A stretch of 64,000 bases of DNA from Pseudo-nitzschia pungens (taxonomy: Eukaryota > Bacillariophyta > Bacillariophyceae > Bacillariales > Bacillariaceae): positions 2,604,001 to 2,668,000 of the forward strand of contig CM074759.1 of NCBI GenBank assembly GCA_037355855.1. The letters are read 5' to 3'. Both the position numbers and the translations under genes were made by a program. Shown piece by piece: positions 50,602 to 61,558 of this stretch (positions within the stretch are counted from its first letter, which is position 1; each line of letters begins with the position of its first letter). The notes beneath the pieces were generated by a model that was not told the DNA's origin, made no database searches, and saw only the letters and a list, made by a program, of their open reading frames with translations.

Positions 50602-50744
50602 GTTGGGTTTAGTTGCTTGTTGAAGGTTGCTTGTTGGAGATACAAGTTGCCTCTGTTGTTGAGGCTGTTGGTATTTTCGATGTTTTTTTGGTTTGATTTA
50701 GAGTTCAGTACTGAATTCTACTACTGTTCCTACGTGAAAGCGGA

Positions 50745-50756
50745 CAGTAATTACTG
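50745..50756 (-). promoter_or_regulatory. Palindrome at the primer-binding position of G4
   Basis: CAGTAATTACTG adjoining the 5' LTR, as in G3. Confidence 0.6.
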
Positions 50757-51063
50757 TGTAACACTCTAAGGTAGAAATTCGGAGTAGTATGAATAATTGT
50801 GTGTTATTTCACTTTACGAGATGGGATTGAAATTAAAGAGGGGAAATAATGAGCGATGATGTCATCGCGATCTCCTTATATCATATCCATCTCTGAATAT
50901 AACATATATTTCGTATGTAACCTTAATCATACGATCTCTCTTTTCTGCATGCCGGTTCCTACATACTAGACATCCATGTATGGATATCTTTATATTTGAT
51001 TCCCATGTGGGATTCGGTTAATTATTGATTCGTAACATTACTAGCCTACGCTAGCAAGTTACA
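50757..51063 (-). repeat. G4 5' LTR
   Basis: 307 bp; differs from the 3' LTR at about three positions (e.g. AAGTTACA versus ATGTTACA at the outer end). Followed by GAAGC. Confidence 0.95.
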
Positions 51064-54000
51064 GAAGCCACAGTCGAGTGCAGAATCACCAGCAGAAGGG
51101 CCACTTGAATGCAGAGATGCCAGGGACTGACAGCAGCACAGGCAGCTGAATCACCAGTAGAGTGCAGAAGAAACAACAGAAACACCGCTTGAGTGCAGAA
51201 GTGGAGTGCAGAAACAACAGCTGAAGCGTCGCTTGAGTGCAGAAATGCCAAGGAATGACAGCAGCAATGTCAGCAGAGGCCCCATTTGAGTGCAGAGTCA
51301 CCAGCAGAAGGGCCGCTTGAATGCAAAGATGCCAGGGACTGACAGCAGCACAGGCAGCTGAATCACCAGTAGAGTGCAGAAGAAACAACAGAAACACCGC
51401 TTGAGTGCAGAAGTGGATTGCAGAAACAACAGCTGAAGCGTCGCTTGAGTGCAGAAATGCCAAGGAATGACAGCAGCAATGTCAGCAGAAGCCACAGTCG
51501 AGTGCAGAATCACCAGCAGAAGGGTCGCTTGAATGCAAAGATGCCAGGGACTGACAGCAGCAAAGGCAGCATGAATCACCAGTAGAGTGCAGAAGAAACA
51601 ACAGAAGCACTGCTTGAGTGCAGCAGTTGAGTGCAGAGACAACAGCCGAGGCGCCAAGTGAGTGCAGAAATGCCAAGGAATGACAGCAGCAATGTCAGCA
51701 GAGGCCCCAGTTGAGTGCAGAGTCACCAGCAGAAGGGTCGCTTGAATGCAAGAGATGCCAGGGACGGACAGCAGCACAGGCAGCTGAATCACCAGTAGAG
51801 TGCAGAAGAAACAACAGAAACACCGCTTGAGTGCAGCAGTGGAGTGCAGAGACAACAGCCGAGGCGCCGAGTGAGTGCAGAAATGCCAAGGAATGACAGC
51901 AGCAATGTCAGCAGAGGCCCCAGTTGAGTGCAGAGTCACCAGCAGAAGGGTCCCTTGAATGCAAAGATGCCAGGGACTGACAGCAGCAAAGGCAGCTGAA
52001 TCACCAGTTGAGTGCAGAAGAAACAACAGAAACACCGCTTGAGTGCAGAAGTGGAGTGCAGAATCAACAGCTGAAGCGTCGCTTGAGTGCAGAAATGCCA
52101 AGGAATGACAGCAGCAATGTCAGCAGAAGCCACAGTCGAGTGCAGAATCACCAGCAGAAGGGCCCCTTGAATGCAGAGATGCCAGGGACTGACAGCAGCA
52201 CAGGCAGCAGAATCACCAGTAGAGTGCAGAAGAAACAACAGAAACACCGCTTGAGTGCAGAAGTGGATTGCAGAAACAACAGCTGAAGCGTCGCTTGAGT
52301 GCAGAAATGCCAGGAATGACAGCAGCAATGTCAGCAGAAGCCACAGTCGAGTGCAGAGTCACCAGCAGAAAGGTCACTTGAATGCAGAGATGCCAGGGAC
52401 GGACAGCAGCAAAGGCAGCAGAATCACCAGTTGAGTGCAGAAGAAACAACAGAAGCACTGCTTGAGTGCAGCAGTTGAGTGCAGAGACAACAGTCGAGGC
52501 GCCGAGTGAGTGGAGAATGGCCAAGGAATGACAGCAGCAATGTCAGCAGAAGCCACAGTCGAGTGCAGAGTCACCAGCAGAAAGGTCACTTGAATGCAGA
52601 GATGCCAGGGATGGACAGCAGCAAAGGCAGCTGAATCACCAGTTGAGTGCAGAAGAAACAACAGAAACACCGCTTGAGTGCAGAAGTGGAGTGCAGAATC
52701 AACAGCTGAAGCGTCGCTTGAGTGCAGAAATGCCAAGGAATGACAGCAGCAATGTCAGCAGAGGCCCCAGTTGAGTGCAGAGTCACCAGCAGAAAGGCCG
52801 CTTGAATGCAGAGATGCCAGGGACGGACAGCAGCACAGGCAGCTGAATCACCAGTTGAGTGCAGAAGAAACAACAGAAACACTGCTTGAGTGCAGCAGTT
52901 GAGTGCAGAGACAACAGTCGAGGCGCCGAGTGAGTGCAGAATGGCCAAGGAATGACAGCAGCAATGTCAGCAGAGGCCCCAGTTGAGTGCAGAGTCACCA
53001 GCAGAAAGGTCACTTGAATGCAGAGATGCCAGGGACGGACAGCAGCAAAGGCAGCTGAATCACCAGTTGAGTGCAGAAGAAACAACAGAAACACCGCTTG
53101 AGTGCACTTATTGCAGAAACAACAGCTGAAGCGTCGCTTGAGGACAGAAATGCCAAGGAATGACAGCAGCAATGTCAGCAGAAGCCACAGTCAAGTGCAG
53201 AATCACCAGCAGAAGGGTCGCTTGAATGCAGAGATGCCAGGGACTGACAGCAGCACAGGCAGCTGAATCACCAGTTGAGTGCAGAAGAAACAACAGAAAC
53301 ACTGCTTGAGTGCAGAAGTGGATTGCAGAAACAACAGCTGAAGCGTCGCTTGAGTGCAGAAATGCCAAGGAATGACAGCAGCAATGTCAGCAGAGGCCCC
53401 AGTTGAGTGCAGAGTCACCAGCAGAAGGGTCGCTTGAATGCAAAGATGCCAGGGACTGACAGCAGCACAGGCAGCTGAATCACCAGTAGAGTGCAGAAGA
53501 AACAACAGAAGCACTGCTTGAGTGCATCAGTTGAGTGCAGAGACAACAGCCGAGGCGCCGAGTGAGTGCAGAACGGCCAAGGAATGACAGCAGCAATGTC
53601 ACCAGAAGCCACAGTTGAGTGCAGAGTCACCAGCAGAAAGGCCACTTGAATGCAGAGATGCCAGGGACTGACAGCAGCACAGGCAGCTGAATCACCAGTA
53701 GAGTGCAGAAGAAACAACAGAAACACCGCTTGAGTGCAGAAGTTGAGTGCAGAGACAACAGCCGAGGCGCCGAGTGAGTGCAGAAATGCCAAGGAATGAC
53801 AGCAGCAATGTCAGCAGAGGCCCCAGTTGAGTGCAGAATCACCAGCAGAAGGGCCTCTTGAATGCAAAGATGCCAGGGACTGACAGCAGCAAAGGCAGCT
53901 GAATCACCAGTTGAGTGCAGAAGAAACAACAGAAACACCGCTTGAGTGCAGAAGTGGAGTGCAGAATCAACAGCTGAAGCGTCGCTTGAGTGCAGAAATG

Positions 54001-54830
54001 CCAAGGAATGACAGCAGCAATGTCAGCAGAAGCCACAGTCGAGTGCAGAATCACCAGCAGAAGGGCCCCTTGAATGCAGAGATGCCAGGGACTGACAGCA
54101 GCACAGGCAGCTGAATCACCAGTTGAGTGCAGAAGAAACAACAGAAACACCGCTTGAGTGCAGAAGTGGAGTGCAGAATCAACAGCTGAAGCGTCGCTTG
54201 AGTGCAGAAATGCCAAGGAATGACAGCAGCAATGTCAGCACAGGCCTCAGTTGAGTGCAGAATCACCAGCAGAAGGGCCGCTTGAATGCAAAGATGCCAG
54301 GGACTGACAGCAGCAAAGGCAGCAGAATCACCAGTTGAGTGCAGAAGAAACAACAGAAACGCCGCTTGAGGACAGAAATGCCAAGGAATGACAGCAGAAA
54401 AGGCCTCAGAAGCACCAGTTGAGTGCAGAACCTCCAGCAGAAAGGCCACTTGATTGCAGAAATGCCCGGGGCTGACAGCAGCAAAGTCAGCAGAAGCACC
54501 GGTTGAGGGCAGAAGAAGCAACAGACACACCCCTTGAGTGCAGAAGTGGAGTGCAGAAACAACAGCTGAAGCGTCGCTTGAGGACAGAAATGCCAAGGAA
54601 TGACAGCAGCAATGTCAGCAGAAGCCACAGTCGAGTGCAGAATCACCAGCAGAAGGACCGCTTGAATGCAGAGATGCCAGGGACTGACAGCAGCACAGGC
54701 AGCTGAATCACCAGTAGAGTGCAGAAGAAACAACAGAAGCACTGCTTGAGTGCATCAGTTGAGTGCAGAGACAACAACCGAGGCTCCGATTGAGTGCAGA
54801 AATGCCAAGGAATGACAGTTGCAATGACCA
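51064..54830 (-). repeat. 212-bp satellite inside the LINE, block 2 (about 18 copies)
   Basis: Continues block 1 in register across G4. A divergent unit near 54450-54540 (ATGCCCGGGGCTGACAG, GCACCGGTTGAGG) is seen close to the outer edge. Ends in sequence that is no longer periodic at about 54830. Confidence 0.95.
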
Positions 54831-55067
54831 AGGACAGCAGCAACAACAATGCCAACGTTGATCGGGACACAGGAAAATTCCACAGGACCCAAAAAATTGC
54901 TGGAGCACTACCAGGAAAGTCACGTTCGAAATCCACAGAGGTGCTCTGGAGTTAAAAAATTGGAAACTTCTGTAGCCTCCCGCAAATCGTGTAGGATCAA
55001 CTGCAGCAAAACTATGCAAAGTTGAACAATTTTAATGGCTTGTAGACTTGTAGGCTTGTAAGGTTCG
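54831..55067 (-). other. Unique LINE 5' region segment
   Basis: Non-repetitive, between satellite and G5. A short minus-strand frame is open, but nothing supports a gene. The last five bases, GTTCG, are the G5 target. Confidence 0.6.
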
Positions 55068-55375
55068 TGTAACACTCTAAGGTAGAAATTTGGAGTAGTA
55101 TGAATAATTGTGTGTTATTTTACTTTACGAGATGGGATTCAAATTAAAGAGAGGAAATAATGAGCGATGATGTCATCGCAATCTCCTTATATAATATTCA
55201 TCCCTGAATATAACATATATATCGTGTGTAACCTTAATCGTACGATCGTTCTCTTCTGCATGCCAGTTCATACATACCAGATATGTATGTATGGATATCT
55301 TTATATTCGATTCCCATGTGGGATTCGGTTAATTATTAATTCGTAACACTACTAGCCTTACGCTAGCATGTTACA
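55068..55375 (-). repeat. G5 3' LTR
   Basis: 308 bp, TG...CA termini on the element strand (TGTAACATGCTAGCG to GTGTTACA). Confidence 0.95.
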
Positions 55376-55405
55376 TAGTGCCTCATGATTGAACGAATCC
55401 CACAA

Positions 55406-58400
55406 TTACGCCGCCCAATGGCTCATAGAGCAATCGGAGTCATTTGATTGGCTAGATGAAAGGTTGGGGTATTCGTCTGATTGGTTCACTGGAGCTGGGT
55501 CCTGGTACGGAGTAAGCTTTCGGATGTTTACAGTCTCCACAATTGAAGGGGCCTTTTGAAGTCTTACAGTTCCATTTGGGTTAACTTGAGTGATTGAAAA
55601 AGGGCCTATCTTCCGGGGCTGTAACTTATCAGGATCTGGCTCTTGCATCCATACCTTATCATTGACTTGAAAGGTGTGGTTAATTCTTTTGGCATTATCT
55701 CTGAGCAGGTTCTTGTTGATCCCTTGTTGCCGGAGCTTTTGCAGCGCTAGCAGATTAGAGGTCAATGGCAGGTCAATCAGCATGTCGCGATTGAATACCA
55801 GGGACCCTGGAGAGGTCTGCAGAGCAGCATTGACAGCGCATCTGGAGGCATACATGCAAGTGGCAAGGGCATTGTCCATGAGCTGGCTTGCTCTGGTATT
55901 GGCTTGTGGGGGATTAACATGGACCAGGACTCTGAGAATATCAGCAACTGTATGATGGACGCGTTCGCAGATGGCATTCGACTGAGGGTTCTTGACTGTG
56001 GTAGGAATGGACTGAATTCCATATTGCTTGAGCGTAGTTTGAAATTCAGCTCCTAGGAATTCACCACCATTGTCATGAACACATCTGATTGGTCTTGGAT
56101 ATCTTGAGAGCCAACAGTTCTTGAATTGGTCTGATACGTGCTGGGAGGACTTGTCCCTAATTCTGATAATTTCAAGGAGGTTGGTGACTGGATCAATACA
56201 GGTTAGGGCCTTGAAGTTGTAGTTTTTGCCTTGGGCTGTAATCTTCCAGGGGCCAATGAGATCAACATGCACCTCGTTGAATGGTGCTAGTGGGGCTTCT
56301 TTTGGTGGAAGCTTCCCATACTTGGAATGTTGGTTCTTGTACTTGATACAGTTGTCGGGACAGATGTAGGACTTGCATAGATTGGACAAGTTGTCTGCAT
56401 AGAATCGGGCTGAGATAGTTTGATAAAGCCTGGTGAATCCACAATGACCCAACAGGAGGTGATACCATTTGATAGTGTCATTCGCGAGAGAGCTTGGTAT
56501 GTAGATTCTCCAGTTGTCTGGATTGGATTGGTTGGCATAGCAGAGGATTTGGTTCCCTTCTAATTCTTGGTAGAAGAAGGCTTTGGATTGTGTCTTGAAC
56601 TTGATAGTAGGATCCTTTTGCTGATGAAGATAAATATTGGAGAAGTTCACCGGGCATTCCAAGTCTTGATTGTTTGGTAGGTTGACTAGGCACTCATTGT
56701 TCAGCAGGCAGGCTTGTAGTTCCTGGTCTGCGTCATTGCATAAGTGCCGGAATAGGTTGGGGAACTCAGCTAAAAACAGTTCTTCATCTTGTTTAGGGAC
56801 TTCAAGTTTCAAAAAATCAATAAGAGTGCCCTTTGTAAGGGCTTTCTTCCCCTCAGTAGGTGAATCCATCCTGGGTAGTCTGGAGAAGGCATCAGCAAGA
56901 ACATTCTTCTTGCCTTCAACATAGGTGAGATTGACACCGAATTCTTCAAGGAATAGTCTCCACCGGAGGACTCGTTGGACTGATAGGGTTCTGAAGGTAA
57001 GGTTCTTATGGTCAGAGTATACATTGATGATTCCACCGAGGAGCATCTTTCTGTACTCTTTGCAGCAGAGTACTATTGCGAGGAGTTCGTTCTCCATAGT
57101 TGTGTAGTTCTTTTGGGCATCGGATAGTTTCTTAGACCAATAGGCTATTGGTTTGCCATCTTGTAGGATGGCAGCACCAAGCTGTAGGTCTGAGGCATCG
57201 GTGTACAGTTCAAAGGGCTTGTTAAGGTCTGGATAGATGTTCAGCGCATCTGCTGCCACTATTGCTTTCATTTCTTGAAAGGCTTTATCTTGCGCAGGTC
57301 CCCAAGTGAAAGCTGAAGGGGCTTTTCTTTGCTTGCCTTTGATGGCAGCTGCTTGAGGAGTTTTCTTGGGACCACCGGTGATATCAAAGAGAGGAGCCAG
57401 GACATGGGATCTGCGAGGCCACATATCCCTGTAGTATCCTACTGCTCCTAAGAAGGATTTGACTTGGGTCACAGTTCTGGGCCGGTCCATGTGGAGGATG
57501 GCTTCAATTTTCTTTCGCCAGGGCTTAACAGCTGTGGGTGTCATCCAATAGCCGAGGAAGTCAGTTTCTTGTACAGCCCAATCACACTTGAGGGGGTTGC
57601 ATTTAAGTCCATTCTGGTTGAGCTGGTTGAGGATTTTGTCAATGGTCTTCATGTGTAGATCAAAGGAGCCATTGGTCCAGATGCCAATATCATCAATATA
57701 GACAGTGCAGTCAGTGTCTTGTAGAATATCTTCCATGAGTTGTTGAGCCACATCTGGAGAGACTTTAACTCCCATTGGTAAGCGCTGGTACTCATAGCAA
57801 CCATATGGTGTGACTATGGTACATAGTTTCTTGCTTGCGTCATCTAGTTCAAAGCAGTAGTATTGCATGGACAAGTCAATCTTGGTGAAGTGAGTGTACT
57901 TGCCTCTCTTGTTCATGATATCCTGTATCCGGGGGATTGGATAAGGACGTCTCTCAAGAAGTTCATTGAGTTCTCTGAAGTCTGATACCCATCTAACTCT
58001 GTTGTCTTTCTTTGGGACAATGAAGGTTGGAAATGCCCATTCAGCTGGTCCAGTGCAACGCTTGAGTACTCCATCATTACATAGATTTTGGAGCTCCCTT
58101 TTGAATAGGTCTTCTCGTTTGTATGCTACTGGATAAGGCTTCTTGTGTATGGGCTTGGATCCGGGCTTCAGTCTTAGAGAGATCTTCTTGTGTGGATACT
58201 TTCCTAATTCTCCATTGAAGACGTTAGGATACTTGTTTAGTATTGCTTGGAACTGCTGCTGCTCTGCTTTGGACATGTGGGACTGTTGCTGTGCAACTGT
58301 AGATGGATCTGTTTCTTGGTAGGCTCTGTCTAAGATGACTTTGGACTTGTATGGATTGGCGAAGGAGAGATCATCAGCAAAGAGTTCAGCGTCTTCAAGT

Positions 58401-59353
58401 TCTTCCATGAGCATGGTGTAGTTAGATTCATGGTATAGGGACGTGTCCTTCATAGGAATGGTTCTGTCCATCCATTGAACTGCTCCGGTGTTGAAAAGGA
58501 GATTGATGTTTGCTAGGTGGAGGAAATCTCTGCCTAGTATCAGATCATATTTGCAGTTTGGGGAATGGAAGAGCCTTGCCTGTTGTCAGTCGATAGTATA
58601 GTTGCCAAACTCTTGTAGCTTGATGTTCTTCATGATGATGTATTCTGTAGTATCAAAGGTTCCATTCGCTGTAGTTGTTAGGACTTGATGCTTGCTTTGG
58701 ATTGGTAGAGTGCCAAATGGTAGGGCGCGTTTGTTGATTAGGGTTCCGGAGGATCCACTATCAAGTAGTGTGAGTAGTGGTCTTGCTTTAAGAGGTATGC
58801 CTTGTATGTACTGTACTGTAGTTAAAAGAATAGGAGCCAGGTTGCTCTTATTCGATGCCTGTTCTGCTGTATTTTTAAGTGTATTTCCAGCAGGTGACAG
58901 CAGCTTTAAATAATTTTGCTCCAGCGCACCTCCTTTGGTGTAGTCTTTGGAGTTTCCGGGATTGCAATAGAGATTTTTTGCTGTACCGGTGGACCAATTT
59001 CTTGCCAGGGACAGGAGTGGTCTATTTGTTGCTGCTGTCCTATCTTTTGCGTCTGTTGTACCCTTGGATCGATTCGGTTGTTGTCGATTCGGATCCATGT
59101 TCAAATTGCTCTTTGTAGAGAATCGAACTGTTTTTATTGTAGTTGCTGCGTTCGCAGGCTTTGTTGCTGAGCGCTCAACAGGAATACTCCATCCTGTAGG
59201 TTCCTTCCCCTCTGTTCCTGGGAGATCTCCTCCATGCGTCATCCCAGACAGCAGGGCTGTGCTGGCATCCAGTTCCCGGGGAGCTGGAGGCAAGGTGATT
59301 GCTAGTTTAGGTGAAGCCGGGGGCTTCTTCCAAGGCCTGGGGCCTTCGGAGAG
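55406..59353 (-). pseudogene. pol: G5 Pol (one nonsense codon)
   Basis: Same domains as G4 Pol, read through from the gag UGA at 59354-59356. A TGA near 58588 replaces the Arg of the DRQQARLF segment between protease and RT, splitting the frame into about 256 codons (linker and protease) and the rest (RT, RNase H, IN). RT YIDDIG, RNase H YTDASDLQLG and integrase HVDLIG / HDNGGEF / ICERVHH are all intact. The tail after GPFSITQ differs from G4 and ends MSHWAA. Confidence 0.9.
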
Positions 59354-59356
59354 TCA
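59354..59356 (-). promoter_or_regulatory. In-frame UGA between G5 gag and pol
   Basis: Context CTC CCC TGA CTC after WLP. Third copy with the same single-stop arrangement. Confidence 0.65.
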
Positions 59357-59481
59357 GGGGAGCCACACGAGTTCCCCATCGATACTCCGTTCAGTTGTTC
59401 CACCATGATTGGCATGGTATTCTTCAATCGCAGCGTCACGGGCTGCGTTCATATGAGCTTGGAAGTTCTCATTGCTCCCTG
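59354..59481 (-). pseudogene. gag: G5 gag, 3' piece
   Basis: Last 42 codons of gag (SNENFQAHMNAAR... to WLP), separated from the rest by the nested derivative; the frame resumes at 60206 after one copy of CCCTG. Confidence 0.85.
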
Positions 59482-60205
59482 TGTAACACTCTAAGGTAGA
59501 AATTCGGAGTAGTATGAATAATTGTGTGTTATTTCACTTTACAAGGTGGGATTCAAATTAAAGAGAGAAAATAATGAGCGATGATGTCATCGCGATCTCT
59601 TTATATGATATCCATTCTTGAATACAACATATATATCGTATGTAACCTGCGGTTCTGTCCTCATCGACGTTGTATAAGGTGAAGAGTCTTGGCTTGGTTC
59701 GATCGAAAGAGCTCTTGTAGGAGATGGGAGGATCTCTGTAGAGACCTGCCATGGCTGAAGGTTAGTTCCTTGTTGGAGGTACAAGTTGCCTCTGTTGTTG
59801 AGGCTATCGATACTTTCGATGTTTTCGGTGTTTGGTTAGAGTTCAGTACTGAATTCTACTACTGTTCCTACGTGAAAGCGGACAGTAATTACTGTGTAAC
59901 ACCCTAAGGTAGAAATTCGGAGTAGTATGAATAATTGTGTGTTATTTCACTTTACAAGGTGGGATTCAAATTAAAGAGAGAAAATAATGAGCGATGATGT
60001 CATCGCGATCTCTTTATATGATATCCATTCTTGAATACAACATATATATCGTATGTAACCTTAATCGTACGATCGCTCTCTTCTGCGTGCCTGTTCATAC
60101 ATACTGGATATCCATGTATGCATATCTTTATATATATTCGATTCCCATGCGGGATTCGGTTAATTATCGATTCGTAACACTACTAGCCTACGCTAGCATG
60201 TTACA
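59482..60205 (-). mobile_element. 724-bp internal-deletion gypsy derivative
   Basis: Flanked by CCCTG on both sides (59477-59481 and 60206-60210). On the element strand it has a full 311-bp 5' LTR (60205-59895), the palindrome and leader, the first 30-35 codons of gag (MAGLYRDPPISYKSS..., start at 59752), then a jump at about 59650 into the last 168 bases of the 3' LTR. All of pol and most of gag are deleted, along with the beginning of the 3' LTR. It must have moved using proteins from another element, or lost its interior after insertion. Confidence 0.85.
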
Positions 60206-61126
60206 CCCTGGTATCATGAGAGCTTGAGTATGGGTGTGGAAAGACTCGGTTTGGTTGTTACCGGAGCCTTTGTTGTAGTTCTTGGAGAACCAATTCTTTG
60301 GACACTCAGACCAATCATGGTTGTGGCCTGGGATCCTGCAAGGATTGGACTTTTTCTTGTTGTTGTTCCCTTTGTGGGCGTTAGAGTTGCGTTTGCGAGA
60401 GTGGTTGTTGTCCGAGCGTTTGTTTTGTTGCTTGTTGTTGTTGTAACTGTTGCTCTTCTTGTTGGCTTGTCTCTCATGGCAACTCATGTGGTCCACTATG
60501 AACTGGACTGTGGTGTTGTCTTGGATTCCACTGTGGATGATGCCATAGTTCTCGATCCATGCTGATGGGAAGGAGTGGAGCAGAATAGTGAGTTTCTCTG
60601 TTTGTGAGAGAGGTGAGCTGCTCCCTTCCAGTTTCTGGGTGTATTTCATAAGGATTAGGATCCTGTCAGCATGTTCTTTGCAGGTTACTGATGGCGTCTT
60701 CCGACATTCGGAGCTTCAGAGATAGGTGTGCATGATGTCTCTTGCGTCTTGAGCGTTGCAGTAGAGTTTAGTGAAATCAATAACTGCTTGCTCGTATCCT
60801 CCAATCTCCTCTTGCTCGTATTGAAATTGATCTGGGGTAAGAGGGTCCCGGATTAGCTCATTCCATTTGGTTTGAGCGTCTGTGGTGAGGCATCGACTGA
60901 AATGAGTTAGGTAGGCTTCGATCGGCAGTCTAAGGAGGTTAGCTTCGTTTCAAAAGGCTTCTTCTACAAACAGGAGTTCTTCCAAGCCTCCTGTCTCTGT
61001 AAACAGGGGGACCTTCATACTGTCGGTCCGGTCTTCATCGAGATTGTATAGGGTGAAGAGTTTAGGTTTGGTTCGATCAAAGGAACTCTTGTAAGCAATT
61101 GGGGGGTCTCTGTAGATGCCTGCCAT
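60206..61126 (-). pseudogene. gag: G5 gag, 5' piece
   Basis: From ATG at 61126 (MAGIYRDPPIAYKSS) to the nested insertion. TGA codons at about 60950 (in EAF-x-NEA, Arg in G4) and at about 60717 (in HTYL-x-SSE, Gln in G4) break it. The knuckle CRIPGHNHDWSEC lies near 60310-60350. The frame is otherwise collinear with G4 Gag. Confidence 0.88.
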
Positions 61127-61284
61127 GGTTGAGTTGGGTTGCGTTGATTGCTTAGGTTGCTTGCTGGTTACTTGCTGGAGATAAAAATGCCTCTTTTGTT
61201 GAGGCTGTTGATGTTTTTGGGTTCGATGAGAGTTCAGTACTGAATTCTACTACTGTTCCTACGTGAAGCGGACAGTAATTACTG

Positions 61285-61558
61285 TGTAACACTCTAAGGT
61301 AGAAATTTGGAGTAGTATGAATAATTGTGTGTTATTTTACTTTACGAGATGGGATTCAAATTAAAGAGAGGAAATAATGAGTGATGATGTCATCGCAATC
61401 TCCTTATATAATATTCATCCCTGAATATAACATATATATCGTGTGTAAAGTTCATACATACCAGATATGTATGTATGGATATCTTTATATTCGATTCCCA
61501 TGTGGGATTCGGTTAATTATTAATTCGTAACACTACTAGCCTACGCTAGCATGTTACA
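61285..61558 (-). repeat. G5 5' LTR (with internal deletion)
   Basis: 274 bp; lacks about 34 bases present in the 3' LTR between GTGTGTAA and AGTTCATACATACC. Adjoins the CAGTAATTACTG palindrome at 61273-61284. Confidence 0.93.

Larger units (their letters stand above)
45276..51063 (-). mobile_element. Complete Ty3/gypsy element G4 (5788 bp)
   Basis: LTRs of 307 bp (45276-45582 and 50757-51063) with three differences noticed, 7-bp inverted termini (TGTAACA...TGTTACA), and 5-bp duplication GAAGC within the 212-bp satellite. Gag and pol are open and in one frame, separated by a single UGA. Subfamily differs from G3 in LTR sequence. Potentially functional. Confidence 0.95.
55068..61558 (-). mobile_element. 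Ty3/gypsy element G5, complete but damaged, with nested derivative
   Basis: LTRs at 55068-55375 (308 bp) and 61285-61558 (274 bp, with a deletion of about 34 bases near 61447). TSD GTTCG at 55063-55067 and 61559-61563. Pol contains one TGA, gag two TGAs, and gag is split by a 724-bp deletion derivative at 59482-60205. Same subfamily as G4. Inactive. Confidence 0.93.

Noticed and set aside
42845..54596. Many overlapping minus-strand open frames of 100-267 codons beginning MAFLHSSDASAV...
   Set aside because: They are readings of the 212-bp satellite. The period is not divisible by three, frames drift from unit to unit, and each stops at unit variants; nothing suggests translation.
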